Shown: piece by piece, positions 54,768 through 64,000 of the stretch | Layout of the letters: every line of letters starts with the position of its first letter | How positions within the stretch are numbered: position 1 is the first letter of the stretch | NCBI RefSeq assembly: GCF_036850765.1 | Contig: NC_089490.1 | Coordinates: 130,228,522 to 130,292,521, forward strand | DNA from: Saccopteryx bilineata | Lineage: Eukaryota; Chordata; Mammalia; Chiroptera; Emballonuridae | Length of the DNA: 64,000 bases | Direction: 5' to 3' | The notes under the pieces: generated by a model | What the model was told of the DNA's origin: nothing | The model's input: the letters and a program-made list of their open reading frames with translations, nothing else | Database searches by the model: none | Translations under genes and position numbers: made by a program

Positions 54768-54971
54768 GGCCTGACATGTGGTGACGCAGTGGATCAAGCG
54801 TGGACCTGGAATGCTGAGGTCGCCGGTTCAAAACCCTGGGCTTGCTGAGCCAAGGCACATATGGGAGTTGATGCTTCCTGCTCCTCCCCCCTTCTCTATC
54901 TTTCTCTGACTCCCTTCTCTAAAATGAATAAATTCAAAAAATAATTTAAAAAACCCCCAAAACCCAAAACA
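54768..54971 (+). mobile_element. Short tRNA-derived SINE
   Basis: GGCCTGACATGTGGTGACGCAG head, B box GGTTCAAAACC, core GGCACATATGGGAGTTGATG. Flanked by AACACCA copies. Confidence 0.88.
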
Positions 54972-55926
54972 AAACGTAACACCAAGAAGATAAATAATCC
55001 AATCAAAAAATGGGCAAAAGAAACGAATAGACACTTCTCCAAAAAAGACATACAGATGGCAAATAGGCATATGAAAAAATGCTCAACATCACTAATCATT
55101 AGAGAAATGCAAATTAAAACCACAATGAGATACCAGCGCACACCAGTCAGAGTAGTGCTCATCAACAAAACAACACAGAATAAGTGCTGGTGAGGATGTG
55201 GAGAAAATGGAACCCTCCTGCACTGCTGGTGGGAATGCAGACTGGTGCAGCCACTATAGAAAATAGTATGGAGATTCCTCAAAAAATTAAAAATCAAACT
55301 GCCTTTTGACCCAGCTATCCCACTTTTAGGAACATATTCTAAGAACACATCCCTGATTCAAAAGAAGAAATGCACCCCTATGTTTATGGCAGCGTTGTTT
55401 ACAATAGCCAAGATCTGGAAATAGCCCAAGTGTCCGTCAGTGGACGAGCGGATTAAAAAGCTTTGGTACATATACCCTATGGAATACTATGGGGCCATGA
55501 GAAAGAATGAAATCTTAACTTTTGCGACAACATGGATGGACCTGGAAACTATTATGTTAAGTGAAATAAGCCAGGCATAGAAAGAAAAATATCATATGAC
55601 CTCACTCATTTGAGGAATCCAATGAACAGTATGAACTGAGGAACGGAATAGAGACAGAGGTGGGATCAAAGGGTCCAGAGGAAAAGTGGACCGAGGGAAA
55701 GGGGATGATAGGATGGGATCAGAGAATGGAAAAAGATCGGTTAAATTATATCCACATAACACAGCATTTTCTAGAGCAGAAAAGCAAATCCTGGAGTGAA
55801 GGGGGGAGGGCGGTGCGGTGATAATTGGAGGGGGGCAAGGAGGATGTTGAGGGGAACAGAGGGGAGGAGGGATGCATTGGGGGGACACTAGAATCTATGT
55901 AAACACAAATTAAAATTTTAAAAAAG

Positions 55927-56400
55927 TGTAGGTATGACATTTGATGAAGTTCAGTATCCATTTATGGTTTTTAAAAGGCTCTTAGCAAACCAACAGCAGA
56001 GGGAACTTTTTTTTTTTTTTTTATATAATTTTATTTTTTTAATGGGGTGACATCAATAAATCAGGATACATATATTCAAAGATAACAAGTCCAGGTTATC
56101 TTGTCGTTCAATTATGTTGCATACCCACCACCCAAAGTCAGATTGTCCTCTGTCACCTTCTATCTTGTTTTCTTTGTGCCCCTCCCACCCCCTATCCCTC
56201 TCCCATTCCCCCCTCCCCCCCGTAACCACCTCACTCTTATCAATGTCAGAGGGAACTTCTTTAACTTGGCTTGATACAGGGAAGATAGGCAGTGAGCTTC
56301 ATACTTAACAGGGAAATGGTGAAGGCTTCTTTTTAAGACATGGAATAGACAGGAATGCCTGCTACCATCTTTGTTTGAATGGGGGTGAAGCCAGCTGTCT
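55927..56400 (+). mobile_element. Older LINE-1 ORF2 fragment, interrupted
   Basis: TTTGATGAAGTTCAGTATCC and, after the insertion, GACATGGAATAGACAGGAATG-type wording correspond to the RT region between the DAEKAFD and QGCPLS motifs. Confidence 0.6.
56009..56246 (-). mobile_element. 5'-truncated LINE-1 3' end with 12-bp TSD
   Basis: Begins with a T run (A tail on the minus strand), then AATGGGGTGACATCAATAAATC and a C-rich end. CAGAGGGAACTT occurs exactly on both sides (55997-56008 and 56247-56258). This is a clean target-primed insertion. Confidence 0.88.
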
Positions 56401-56404
56401 TAGC

Positions 56405-56950
56405 AGACCCTCAAGCAACATGGAAGTCTCTCTTAGGTAGTGAGCATGTTCTGGCTCTGCAAGCACACTTGCCCAGTCTTTGGCCTTGTTGTGCTCTGCC
56501 AGTCTTTAAAGAGCCCTTGTCTGCCACATGAATTTGTGCCTTTGGAGGGGACATGAAGCAGAGAGGGCGCCCACTTCCTAGCATTGGTGCACAGCAAGAT
56601 AGGAAGCTTTTGGAGGATATTTGAGTACTATATTTATGATAGTAGAATCGGAATGGGTTTCTAAAAGAAGATAGAAGTAACACAGACAGCAAGAGGCTAA
56701 AAGTTGAGGTGCAGTCAAGTTAAGAATCAAAAACAAAGAATGTTTTGTTGATGGAAAGACATCATGAAGAGAATGGAAAGGTAGCCATCTCCTGGGAAGG
56801 GGTGAAACTCCCATCCTTCCTGCCAATGATTGATTGTGTCTCGTGCGGTTGCTGTGGGGATTAGAAGGTGCTCCCCCCTCTGACCTCTGCAGGAAGGACT
56901 CAGCAGCTCCTGAACACAGGTCATTTCTTTCTTTCTTTTTAGAAGCATTC
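56405..56950. other. No recognised feature
   Basis: Single-copy-looking intronic DNA. Confidence 0.35.
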
Positions 56951-57087
56951 AAGTTTTAGGCTTTACATTTAGGTCTATGACCCATATTAATATGTTAATA
57001 TTTATATATAGCAGAAAGTATGGATCAGATTTATTTATTTATTTGCATATAGCTATCTAATTGCTCCAGTACCACTTGTGGAAAAGA

Positions 57088-57378
57088 GTCTTCTTTTTTT
57101 TTTTTTCAAGTGAGTGAGAAAGAGAGAAACAGAGGCAGAGACAGGAAGGGAGAGAGATGAGACGCATCAACTCATAATTGCATCACTTTAGTTGTTCATT
57201 GATTGCTTCTCATATGTGCTTGACTGGGGGACTCTAGCTAAGCCAGTGACCTCTTGCTCAAGTCAGTGACCTTTGGGCTCAAGCCAGTGCTAAATGATAA
57301 CCACGGAGTTTTGCACCTGGGACCTCAGCGTCCCAAGTCAATGCTCTATCCACTGCACCGCCACTGGTCAAGCAAAAG
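57088..57378 (-). mobile_element. Long CCTGACCAGG-headed SINE, decayed
   Basis: GAGACGCATCAACTCATAATTG core, GGGCTCAAGCCAGTG units, CACCGCCACTGGTCAAGC head. Confidence 0.82.
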
Positions 57379-57599
57379 GATTCTTTCTGCACCAAGTTGC
57401 CTTTGCCCTTTTATTAACAAAATCCATTTCCCATATATGTATGGCCCATTTCTGGTACTTTGTATCTTGTTCCTTTGATTTATTTGTCTACTCAGATACC
57501 AACATTATACTTTCTTGGTTCCTAAGCTTTTTAATAAATCTTGAAATCAGGTAGTGTAAACCCTGCAACTTTGTTTTTTTTTAAGTTGCTTTAGTTATT

Positions 57600-57900
57600 T
57601 TTATTTTTATTTTTTTGTATTTTTCTGATACAATGCTCTGCCCATCTGGGGCGCCGCTCTGTTGTGACCAGAGCCAATCTAGCACCTGAGGCAGAGGCCG
57701 CAGAGCCATCCTCAGCGCCCGGGCCAACTTTGCTCCAATGGAGCCTTGGCTGCGGGAAGGGAAGAGAGAGACAGAGAGGAAGGAGAGGGGGAGGGGTGGA
57801 GAAGCAGATGGGCGCTTCTCCTGTGTGCCCTGGCCGGGAATCGAACCCGGGACTCCTGCACGCCAGGCTGACGTTCTACCACTGAGCCAACTGGCAGGGC
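57600..57900 (-). mobile_element. Long tRNA-derived SINE, internally shortened
   Basis: Has CTGAGCCAACTGGCAGGGC at the head and TTTTTCTGATACAATGCTCTG at the tail side. The segment next to the tail is missing compared with other copies. TAGTTATTTTTA and TAGCTATTTTTA flank it. Confidence 0.9.
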
Positions 57901-57966
57901 TAGCTATTTTTATTTTTCCATTTCACATTGCCTTCCCTTTGACAACTATCAGCTTGTTCTCTATAT

Positions 57967-58074
57967 GAGTGGTTCTGACAGAAATTCTGTGCTGGTCTGC
58001 GAAAGAGTTAACTACTGGCACAAAATTTCTGGTGGACTGGCACCGGTTTGCAGACCAGCAGTTGAAAACCGCTG
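57967..58074. mobile_element. Small hAT-like element, tentative
   Basis: GAGTGGTTCTGACA and TTGAAAACCGCTG form an imperfect inverted repeat (CAGCGGTTTTCAA reversed) around a 108-bp body. Flanking octamers do not match, so the call rests on the termini only. Confidence 0.4.
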
Positions 58075-58094
58075 CATGGGGGTTTCTAACCTGT

Positions 58095-58740
58095 TTTGTT
58101 TTGTTTACTCATTTTTGTTTTTTAAATTCCACAGGTAGGAGAGATTATATGGTATTTGTCTTTCTTTGTCTAACTTATTTCACTGAGCGTAATATCCTCT
58201 AGGTCCATCTATGCTGTCACAAATGCAACACTTCATTTTTTTTCATTGCTGGATAATATTCTGTTGTATATATGTAGCACATATTCTTTATCCATTTATC
58301 TGTTCATGGACATCTAGACTACTTCCGTATCTTGGTATTACTAGTACTGCTGCAGTGAACATAGAGGTTCATATACATATCTTTTCAAATTAGTGTTTTT
58401 GTTTTCTTTGGATAAATACCCAGAAGTGGAATTGCTGGATCACATGGCAGTTCCATTTTTAATTTTTTGAGGAACCTCCATGTTGTTTTCCATGGTGTCT
58501 ACCAATCTACAATCCAGTCAACAGTGTACCCAGGGTTCCTTTTCTTCACATCCTTGCCAACATTTATTTGTTGGTTTATTGATGATAGGCATTCTGACAG
58601 GTGTGAGGTCATATCTCATTGTGGTTTTAATCTGCATTTCCCTGATGATTAGTGATGTTGAGCATCTTTTCATATGTCTGTTAGCCATCTGTATGTCCTC
58701 TTTGAAGATATGTCTATTAGGTCTTTAGTGGTTACATATA
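58095..58740 (-). mobile_element. LINE-1 3'UTR, antisense
   Basis: Phrases TTATTTCACTGAGCGTAATA, GGATAAATACCCAGAAGTGG, AATTGCTGGATCACATGG and GTGAGGTCATATCTCATTG are those of an L1 3'UTR. It breaks the order of the surrounding ORF2 pieces, so it is a separate insertion or rearrangement. Confidence 0.8.
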
Positions 58741-59006
58741 AATTTTAGGATTATTTCTTCTAGTTCTGAGAAAAATGTCATTGGTATTTTATAAGTGATT
58801 GCATGAATCTGTAGATGCTTTGGGTAGTATGGACATTTTAACATTTTAATTCAACCAACCCATAAGAAAGGTTTATCTTTCCATTTATTTATATCTTCAG
58901 TTTTTTTCATCCTTGTCTTGTAGTTTTCTGGGTACAGGTCTTTCACTTCTTTGGTTAAATTTATTCCTAGGTATTTTATACCTTTCGATGCCATTGTAAA
59001 TTGGAT

Positions 59007-59355
59007 TTTTTTTTTTTTGACAGAGACAGAGAATCAGAGAAAGGGACAGACAGGAAGGGAGAGAGATGAGAAGCATGAATTCTTCATTGCAGCTTCTTAG
59101 TTGTTCAGTGATTGCTTTCTCATATGTGCCTTGACAGGGGGGCTACAGCAGAGTGAGTGACCCATTGCTCAAGCCAGCGACCTTGGGCTTCAAGCCAGTG
59201 ACCTTTGGGCTCATGCCAGCGACCCCTAGCTCAAGCTGATGAGCCCGTGCTCAAGCCAGATGAGCCCGCACTCAAGCTGGCAACCTTGGGGTTTCGAACC
59301 TTTTCCAAGTCCCAGTCCAATGTGCTCTCCACTGTGCCACTGCCTGGTCAGGTGG
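59007..59355 (-). mobile_element. Long CCTGACCAGG-headed SINE
   Basis: GAGACAGAGAATCAGAG at the left, several AAGCCAGTGACC and GCTCAAGC units, then CACTGCCTGGTCAGG at the right. Confidence 0.87.
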
Positions 59356-59564
59356 GATTGTTTTCTTAATTTGTCTTTATGACAGTTCATTATTGGTGTA
59401 TAAAAATGCAGCTGATTCTGTATATTGATTCTGTATCTGCAACTTTACTGAAGTCATTTATTCTAGTAATTTTTTGATGGATTCTTTAGTATTTTTTATA
59501 TACACTATCATGCTGGTTGGAAATGAGTTTTTCTTCTTCCTTTCTGATTTGAACGCTTTCTTAT

Positions 59565-59944
59565 TTATTTATTTATTTATCTTTTATATATTTTTTCTTT
59601 CAGTAAGAAGCAGGGAGGCAGCTAGACTCCTGCATGCGCCTGACCGGGATCCACCCAGCATGCCCACCATGGGGCGATGCTCTACCCATCTGAGCTGTTG
59701 CTCTGTTGCAACTGGAGCCATTCTAGTGCCTGAGGCAGAGGCCATGGAGCCATCCTCAGCACCCGGGCCAACTTTGCTCCAGTGGAGCCTTGGCTACGGG
59801 AGGAGAAGAGAGAGACAGAGAAAGGAGAGGAGGAATGGTGGAAAAGCAGATGGGTGCTTTTCCTGTTTGCCCTGGCTAAGAATCGAACCCAGGACTTCCA
59901 CATGCTGGCCTGATGCTCTATCGCTGAGCCAACCGGCCAGGGCC
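59565..59944 (-). mobile_element. Long tRNA-derived SINE with (TTTA)n
   Basis: (TTTA)n at the tail, GAGCCAACCGGCCAGGGCC head. TGAACGCTTTCTTAT and TGAATGCTTTTTTAT flank it. Confidence 0.92.
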
Positions 59945-59967
59945 TGAATGCTTTTTTATACTGTTAT

Positions 59968-60352
59968 TTTTAAAAAATGTTTACTTTATTAATTTTAGAG
60001 AGAGAGGAAGGAAGTGGGAGAGGGAGAGAGGCAGGAATATCGATCTGTTCCTGTATGTGCCCTGACCAGAGGTTGAAATGACAACCTCTGTGCATTGGGA
60101 TGATGCTCTAACACAGTGGTCAGCAAACTCATTAGTCAACAGAATTAAATATCAACAGTACAACAATTAAAATTTCTTTTGAGAGCCAAATTTTTTAAAC
60201 TATATAGGTAGGTACATTCCTTATTGAGGTAGCGCCCGCACGTGATATTTTGTAGAAGAGGCACGCTCAAGGAGCCAAAGAGCTGCATGTGGCTTGCAAG
60301 CTGCAGTTTGCTGACCAGGGCTCTGACCAACTGAACCATCTGGCCAGGGCCC
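59968..60352 (-). mobile_element. SINE (tRNA-Ile-like head) split by hAT
   Basis: The body 59968-60113 and head 60321-60352 (CTCTGACCAACTGAACCATC, then TGGCCAGGGC) belong together once 60114-60320 is set aside. Confidence 0.8.
60114..60320. mobile_element. Non-autonomous hAT inside a SINE
   Basis: Ends CAGTGGTCAGCAAACT and AGTTTGCTGACCAGGG, imperfect inverted repeats. Flanking octamers CTCTAACA and CTCTGACC are alike at six of eight positions. It shares GTGGCTTGCAAGC wording with the element at 1336-1654. Confidence 0.85.
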
Positions 60353-60964
60353 AATTTGAATGCTTTTTATTTCTTTTTCTTGTCTTATTGCTGTGGCTAG
60401 GACTTCTAATACTGTGTTGAATAAAAGTGGTGAATGTGGGCATCCCTGTCTTGTTCCTTTCCTTAATGAAAACGCTTTTAGCTTTTTACTATTAAGTGTG
60501 GTATTAGCTGTAGATTTGTTATGTTGAGGTATGTTCCTTTTCTGCCCACTTGGTTGCAAGTTTTTGTCATGACAGGATGTTCAACTTTGTCAAAAGCTTT
60601 TTCTACATCTATGAAGGTGCTGTTTTTCTCATTTGTTAATGTGATTTGTTATATTAATTGATTTATAGATATTGAAACACTTTTGCATCTCTGGTATAAA
60701 TTCCACTTAATCATGCTATATAATCCTTCCAATGTACCATTGAATCCAGTTTGCTAATATTTTATTGAGAATTTTTGTATATGTGTTTGTCAAGAATATT
60801 GGCCTATAATTCTCTTTGTTGATAGTGTCTTTATCTGGTTTTAGAATCAGAGTCATGCTAGCTTCATAAAACCAGTTTGGAAGCATTTCTTCATGTTTTG
60901 ATTTTTAAAAAGTTTTATAAGGATACATATTTTTCTTTAAATGTTTGGCTGTTTTCTTGAGTGA

Positions 60965-61700
60965 GAGCTGTGTTCCCTGGACATACTGTATCTTATGAGA
61001 ATGTTAAAGCTTAAAGGGAAATACCTGAATGTGGTCAAGTGCATTCAGATCTGTCCTTTCTTCCTGGAAAGTGGGCTCAGCACTGTGAGAGGACACATTC
61101 CTGTCTGCAGCCTATGAGCTTATCACACATTGTCCTGTGCACGTATAAACTATCCCAAACAGCAACTCTCAGCATACAGCAGGTGGCCCAGATGAGTTCT
61201 CTCCCCTACCCCACCCCCACCAATCGCAGGCTCTCAGTTCTATACTCTAGCCCGGATGAGGAGCCTCTGCTTACCCGATCTCCCTCAGGGGCTGTGCCTT
61301 CCAGTCCAGAAAGTAGCCCAGGCCACCTGGCACAGCCCAGGCTCCCCAATCAGCCAGCTCAGCTGCTCATTGCAGCTGTGCCACCCCCTCCCCCTGCCAG
61401 TGAATGTCTGGCCTGGGACAGACAAACCCACAAGCCTACACAGGCAGCCAATGTAGGCAGTGAGCCTGGGCAGGCTGCCCACAGGCGGCAGCCCCTTGAT
61501 TGTCAGCAGAACCCCTCCAACCCCTGCTTCATCTGGCTGGTTGCCTCTCACAGTGCTGAGCCCACTTCCCAGGAAGAAATGACACAACCACCTGTGTCCG
61601 GGGTCGCCCGTGCTCCTGCAGACACACATGCAACGTAGAGGCAGGCAGGCCAAGTATGCCATGGAGGGATGGATCCGGTTATTCAGCTGGTCTCCAGTTG
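60965..61700. other. Single-copy-looking intronic DNA
   Basis: Contains a 199-codon frame (61039-61638) rich in P, S, Q and A, without domain, start context or splice boundaries. It is not annotated as a gene. Confidence 0.4.
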
Positions 61701-61704
61701 TGTA

Positions 61705-62185
61705 TAGTAGCCCCTAATTCATGTTCAGTTTCGCTTTATACAGTTCTGGTGACCCATGGTCAAAAAATGAAAAATTCCAGAAATAAACAATTCATCAGTT
61801 TTAAATTGTGCAGTGTTCTGAGTAGCATAACAAAATCTCACGCTGTCTTCTTTGTTCCATCCAGGGCATAACTTGTGCCTTCGTCCAGCATTTCCAGGCT
61901 GTGGACACATCCACCTGTTAGTCACTGAATATCTCTCTTGGTGATCAGATCAATTATCAGAGAGAGAGGGACCCTATTCACATAACACTTACTGCAGTAT
62001 GTTGTTATAATTGTTCTGTTTTATTATTTTTGTTAATCTCTTACTGTGCCTAATTTATAAATTAAACTTTATCATAGGTGTGTATATTTAGGAAAAACAC
62101 AGTATATAAAGAGCTTGGTACAACATGCAGTTTTAGGCATCCACTGGGGTCTTGGAACATCTCCTGCAGATAAGGGGGACTACTG
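61705..62185 (+). mobile_element. Non-autonomous Tigger-type element
   Basis: Right end GATAAGGGGGACTACTG and left end TAGTAGCCCCTAATTCATG form the inverted repeat of Tigger/MER2-like elements. Internal wording (AAAAATTCCAGAAATAAAC-like at about 61770, GTTAGTCACTGAATATCTC at about 61918) fits a Tigger 5' region joined to a short 3' end, with the transposase lost. Confidence 0.75.
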
Positions 62186-62388
62186 GATAACAAAAAGTGT
62201 TTCCATTGTTTCATTGTTTTTGTACAACAGTATTGTGTTGAATAATGTGTGAGTGATGTGTGCATGTATGTTTTAAGATAATATACCTGTAGCTTGTATT
62301 TCCAGAAAGAGAACTGGTGGGTGAAATTTTACAGATATGTAAGACCAGGCATGGAGGGCCATTCTTTTTCTCCTTGTCCTTGACAATA

Positions 62389-62739
62389 CAGGGAGTCCCC
62401 AGGTTACAACAGTCTCCACATATGATGTTTCAAGTTTACGACACTCACTCCCATAAAAACTAAAAAAAAATTGAGACATGAATGTTTTGGCTTACGCTGT
62501 TAGCATTGTACTTACAGACTGTGGGCGAACTAGTTTGGTTGTGTGCAGCGGAAGAATATGCAGTAACCCGTGTATGAGCGAGGGAGTTGGCGTTCCCCAG
62601 TACGCTTACCTACGCCATTTTGGACTGTGCAAGTGTTTCGTTTGTGTTAGGCTAGGTAGGGTCTGTTTCGACTTACACCAAAATTCAGGTTCATCACTGT
62701 TGTAGGAATGGAACTGTGTCGTAATCCAAGAACCCCCTG
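62389..62739. mobile_element. TIR-bearing MITE, Tigger/mariner-like
   Basis: CAGGGAGTCCCCAGGTTAC at the left and GTAATCCAAGAACCCCCTG at the right are inverted repeats matching at about 13 of 19 positions. TA precedes the left end. The 351-bp body has no transposase. Confidence 0.65.
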
Positions 62740-62934
62740 TGATTTGATCAGGCACTGATTTGTGCTCATCTGATGAATGAAAAATGACATTGCTATCGTT
62801 TTATTTTGTGTTTCTTTGATTTGAGTGGATCCTAAGTTTCAGTAACAGCTATATTTTCTTCCTTTAAACTGTATGTTCATATGCTGTGTTCTCTGCACTT
62901 GACTCCTTTTATTATATTGATCTTTAGAAAAAGG

Positions 62935-62982
62935 CACACACACACACACACACACACGCACGCACGCACGCACAAGCACGCT
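62935..62982 (+). repeat. (CA)n followed by (CGCA)n microsatellite
   Basis: About 13 CA units and then four CGCA units. Confidence 0.95.
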
Positions 62983-63527
62983 AGCAAAGGAAGTTGGCCC
63001 TTGGTCTGGGGTCTGAGTTGCAGCATTTCACCTGTCTCTTGTTTATTATTTTTTAAAACTCTATGCTACTTTTTCAATGTGCAGAGATTCTTGTATTTTT
63101 AGAGTAAAATTTATTAATTTTTCAGAGATTTCTGGATTCTGAGTCACTCGGAGAATAGGTTGATAAAACACTTGTCTTTCTTCTAGCTCTGCTGTGGTTA
63201 CTCTTTTTGTGTTTGGATTTCTGTCCTGGATCCCTGACCCCTATCATTGGGACCTCTTCCACGGAGCCCAGGCCAGCTCTGCTCCCCACACCCTGACCAT
63301 TGTCTGCCCATGTATCTCACCACCTGACACGTCCACAAGGATCTGTCCTCTGCGCCCCAGGCTGTGAGCCCGCAGTCAGGCCACACACTGAACACACCCT
63401 AACAGTTTAAGGGTCTGGGCCATCTGGGTGCCGGTGTCAGAGAATTTCAGAGGGCTGCCTTGGGAGCAGAATACTCCCAAGTATTATGAGGCTGCAGCAG
63501 GGTTCCAGCCTCATATCACCTCTAGGG

Positions 63528-63800
63528 GTGGGGTAACCCTACCCTCAGCCTGCACTTATAATGTGACTGGGCACGGCCCTGGGTGGGAGACCCCTACTCT
63601 CTTCTTTCATGTGCAGCATAGACGGAGGGCAGCGCAGCCCTGGGTGTGGGGAGACCCCTGCCCTCTGCTTGCCTGGCTTGGAGGCAGTGTGGTCTTGGTA
63701 TGTTGGGACCCTTGCCCTCCACCTCCGTATGCAGTGTCAAATGAGAAGCAGGTTAGCCTGGGTGTGGTGGGAATCTTGCCCTCAGACTCCCTGGACTGGG
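63528..63800 (+). repeat. Degenerate tandem repeat, unit about 64 bp
   Basis: Four to five units begin at about 63528, 63593, 63658, 63712 and 63776. Each opens with a TTGCCCTC/CTACTCTC-type phrase and closes with CCTGGGTGTGGGGAGACCC or a variant. The third unit is shorter (about 54 bp). Confidence 0.7.
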
Positions 63801-64000
63801 AGGAACCGTAGCCTAATCTTCCCTTCTCATTGTTTACTCTCACAGCTGCCCTTTCTGGGCTGGCCCCAGGTTCCCTCATGTTGGCCCCACCTTAGGGGGT
63901 CCCCTTGGGTGCTGGAGTGTTTTGACACTGCCTGGAGCTTGGTTAATCTCGTGCAGGTTGGAAGCTGCAGGGTTTCTGCTGCCTGGCATCCATTCTGGAC

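Larger units (their letters stand above)
50216..55925 (+). mobile_element. LINE-1, 5'-truncated in ORF1, ORF2 to 3' end
   Basis: The ORF1 part (50216-50553, GVPEREKKEQGIENLIEE) has no N-terminus. ORF2 follows: EN with CCLQETHLKTKDTH (50853-51062) and SRIDHMLG (about 51400), RT with [15 protein letters not shown] (about 52610), and [10 protein letters not shown] (about 53000). The FADD motif is in [11 protein letters not shown] (about 53300), and the C-terminal domain has FNKWCWENW (about 54400). The 3'UTR ends in a weak A-rich tail at 55925. Frames are broken by stops and by three SINEs. Same family as the minus-strand copy at 622-5790. Confidence 0.88.
56955..60960 (-). mobile_element. Old LINE-1 ORF2 in antisense, many insertions
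   Basis: Antisense ORF2 text is seen at 56955-57080, 57380-57590, 58745-59005, 59360-59550 and 60355-60960 (for example CTTGTTCCTTTCCTTAATG and AAGCTTTTTCTACATCTATG of the RT region). The gaps hold five SINE-type insertions, two hAT elements and a LINE-1 3'UTR. Confidence 0.8.
39688..64000 (+). other. WNT9A: Intron 1 of WNT9A (start only)
   Basis: Begins with donor GTAGGT. No segment up to the right edge encodes the WNT-family residues expected at the start of exon 2, so the intron is at least 24.3 kb. It is repeat-poor up to 48.4 kb and then repeat-rich. The extent rests on not finding exon 2 by eye. Confidence 0.65.

Noticed and set aside
57967..58074. hAT element with firm boundaries
   Set aside because: Kept only as tentative because the flanking octamers do not match.
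61039..61638. 199-codon plus-strand frame rich in P, S and Q
   Set aside because: Composition is typical of chance frames in GC-rich intronic DNA, with no recognisable domain or splice sites.

Overview
This is vertebrate, almost certainly bat, nuclear DNA. The evidence is the repeat content. Many copies of tRNA-derived SINEs with complete A and B boxes are present, among them a long element of about 370-430 bp that starts GCCCTGGCCGGTTGGCTCAG and short elements of about 200 bp with a head like CCTGACCTGTGGTGGCGCAG. LINE-1 copies, class I and class II endogenous retroviruses (ERVs), hAT and mariner/Tigger DNA transposons are also present. From memory these SINE heads fit a rhinolophoid (horseshoe-bat-like) genome better than a vesper bat, but that placement is an inference.

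Only one host gene is supported: the first coding exon of WNT9A on the + strand (CDS 39593-39687). It sits in a CpG island (about 38870-40700), with a TATA box at 39518 and a GT splice donor at 39688. No further WNT9A exon is visible, so 39688-64000 reads as intron 1 (over 24 kb). Everything to the left is 5' flanking DNA.

Layout. 1-5790: two LINE-1 copies in minus orientation, one interrupted by a hAT element with a perfect 8-bp target-site duplication (TSD). 5790-8830: single-copy DNA, a duplicated block of about 250 bp, a LINE-1 3' end and a SINE. 8825-23089: a class II (betaretrovirus-like) provirus on the minus strand with paired LTRs, a tRNA-Lys primer-binding site and gag, dUTPase-protease and pol. 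It was inserted into a LINE-1 with a GGTTT duplication. Inside it are a second class II provirus on the + strand (10086-13211), a Tigger transposon (16871-19806), several SINEs, and segments that look like class I gag, protease and integrase where env should be. 23090-35180: LINE-1 fragments, one with a 5' inversion, SINEs and a MaLR LTR. 35180-48400: mostly single-copy DNA around the WNT9A promoter. 48400-64000: intronic DNA rich in LINE-1, SINE, mariner, Tigger and hAT.

The retroviral and transposon reading frames carry stops, frameshifts, insertions or altered catalytic residues and are annotated as relics. All assignments come from reading the sequence and from family knowledge. No database search was run, and the divergence figures are hand counts.
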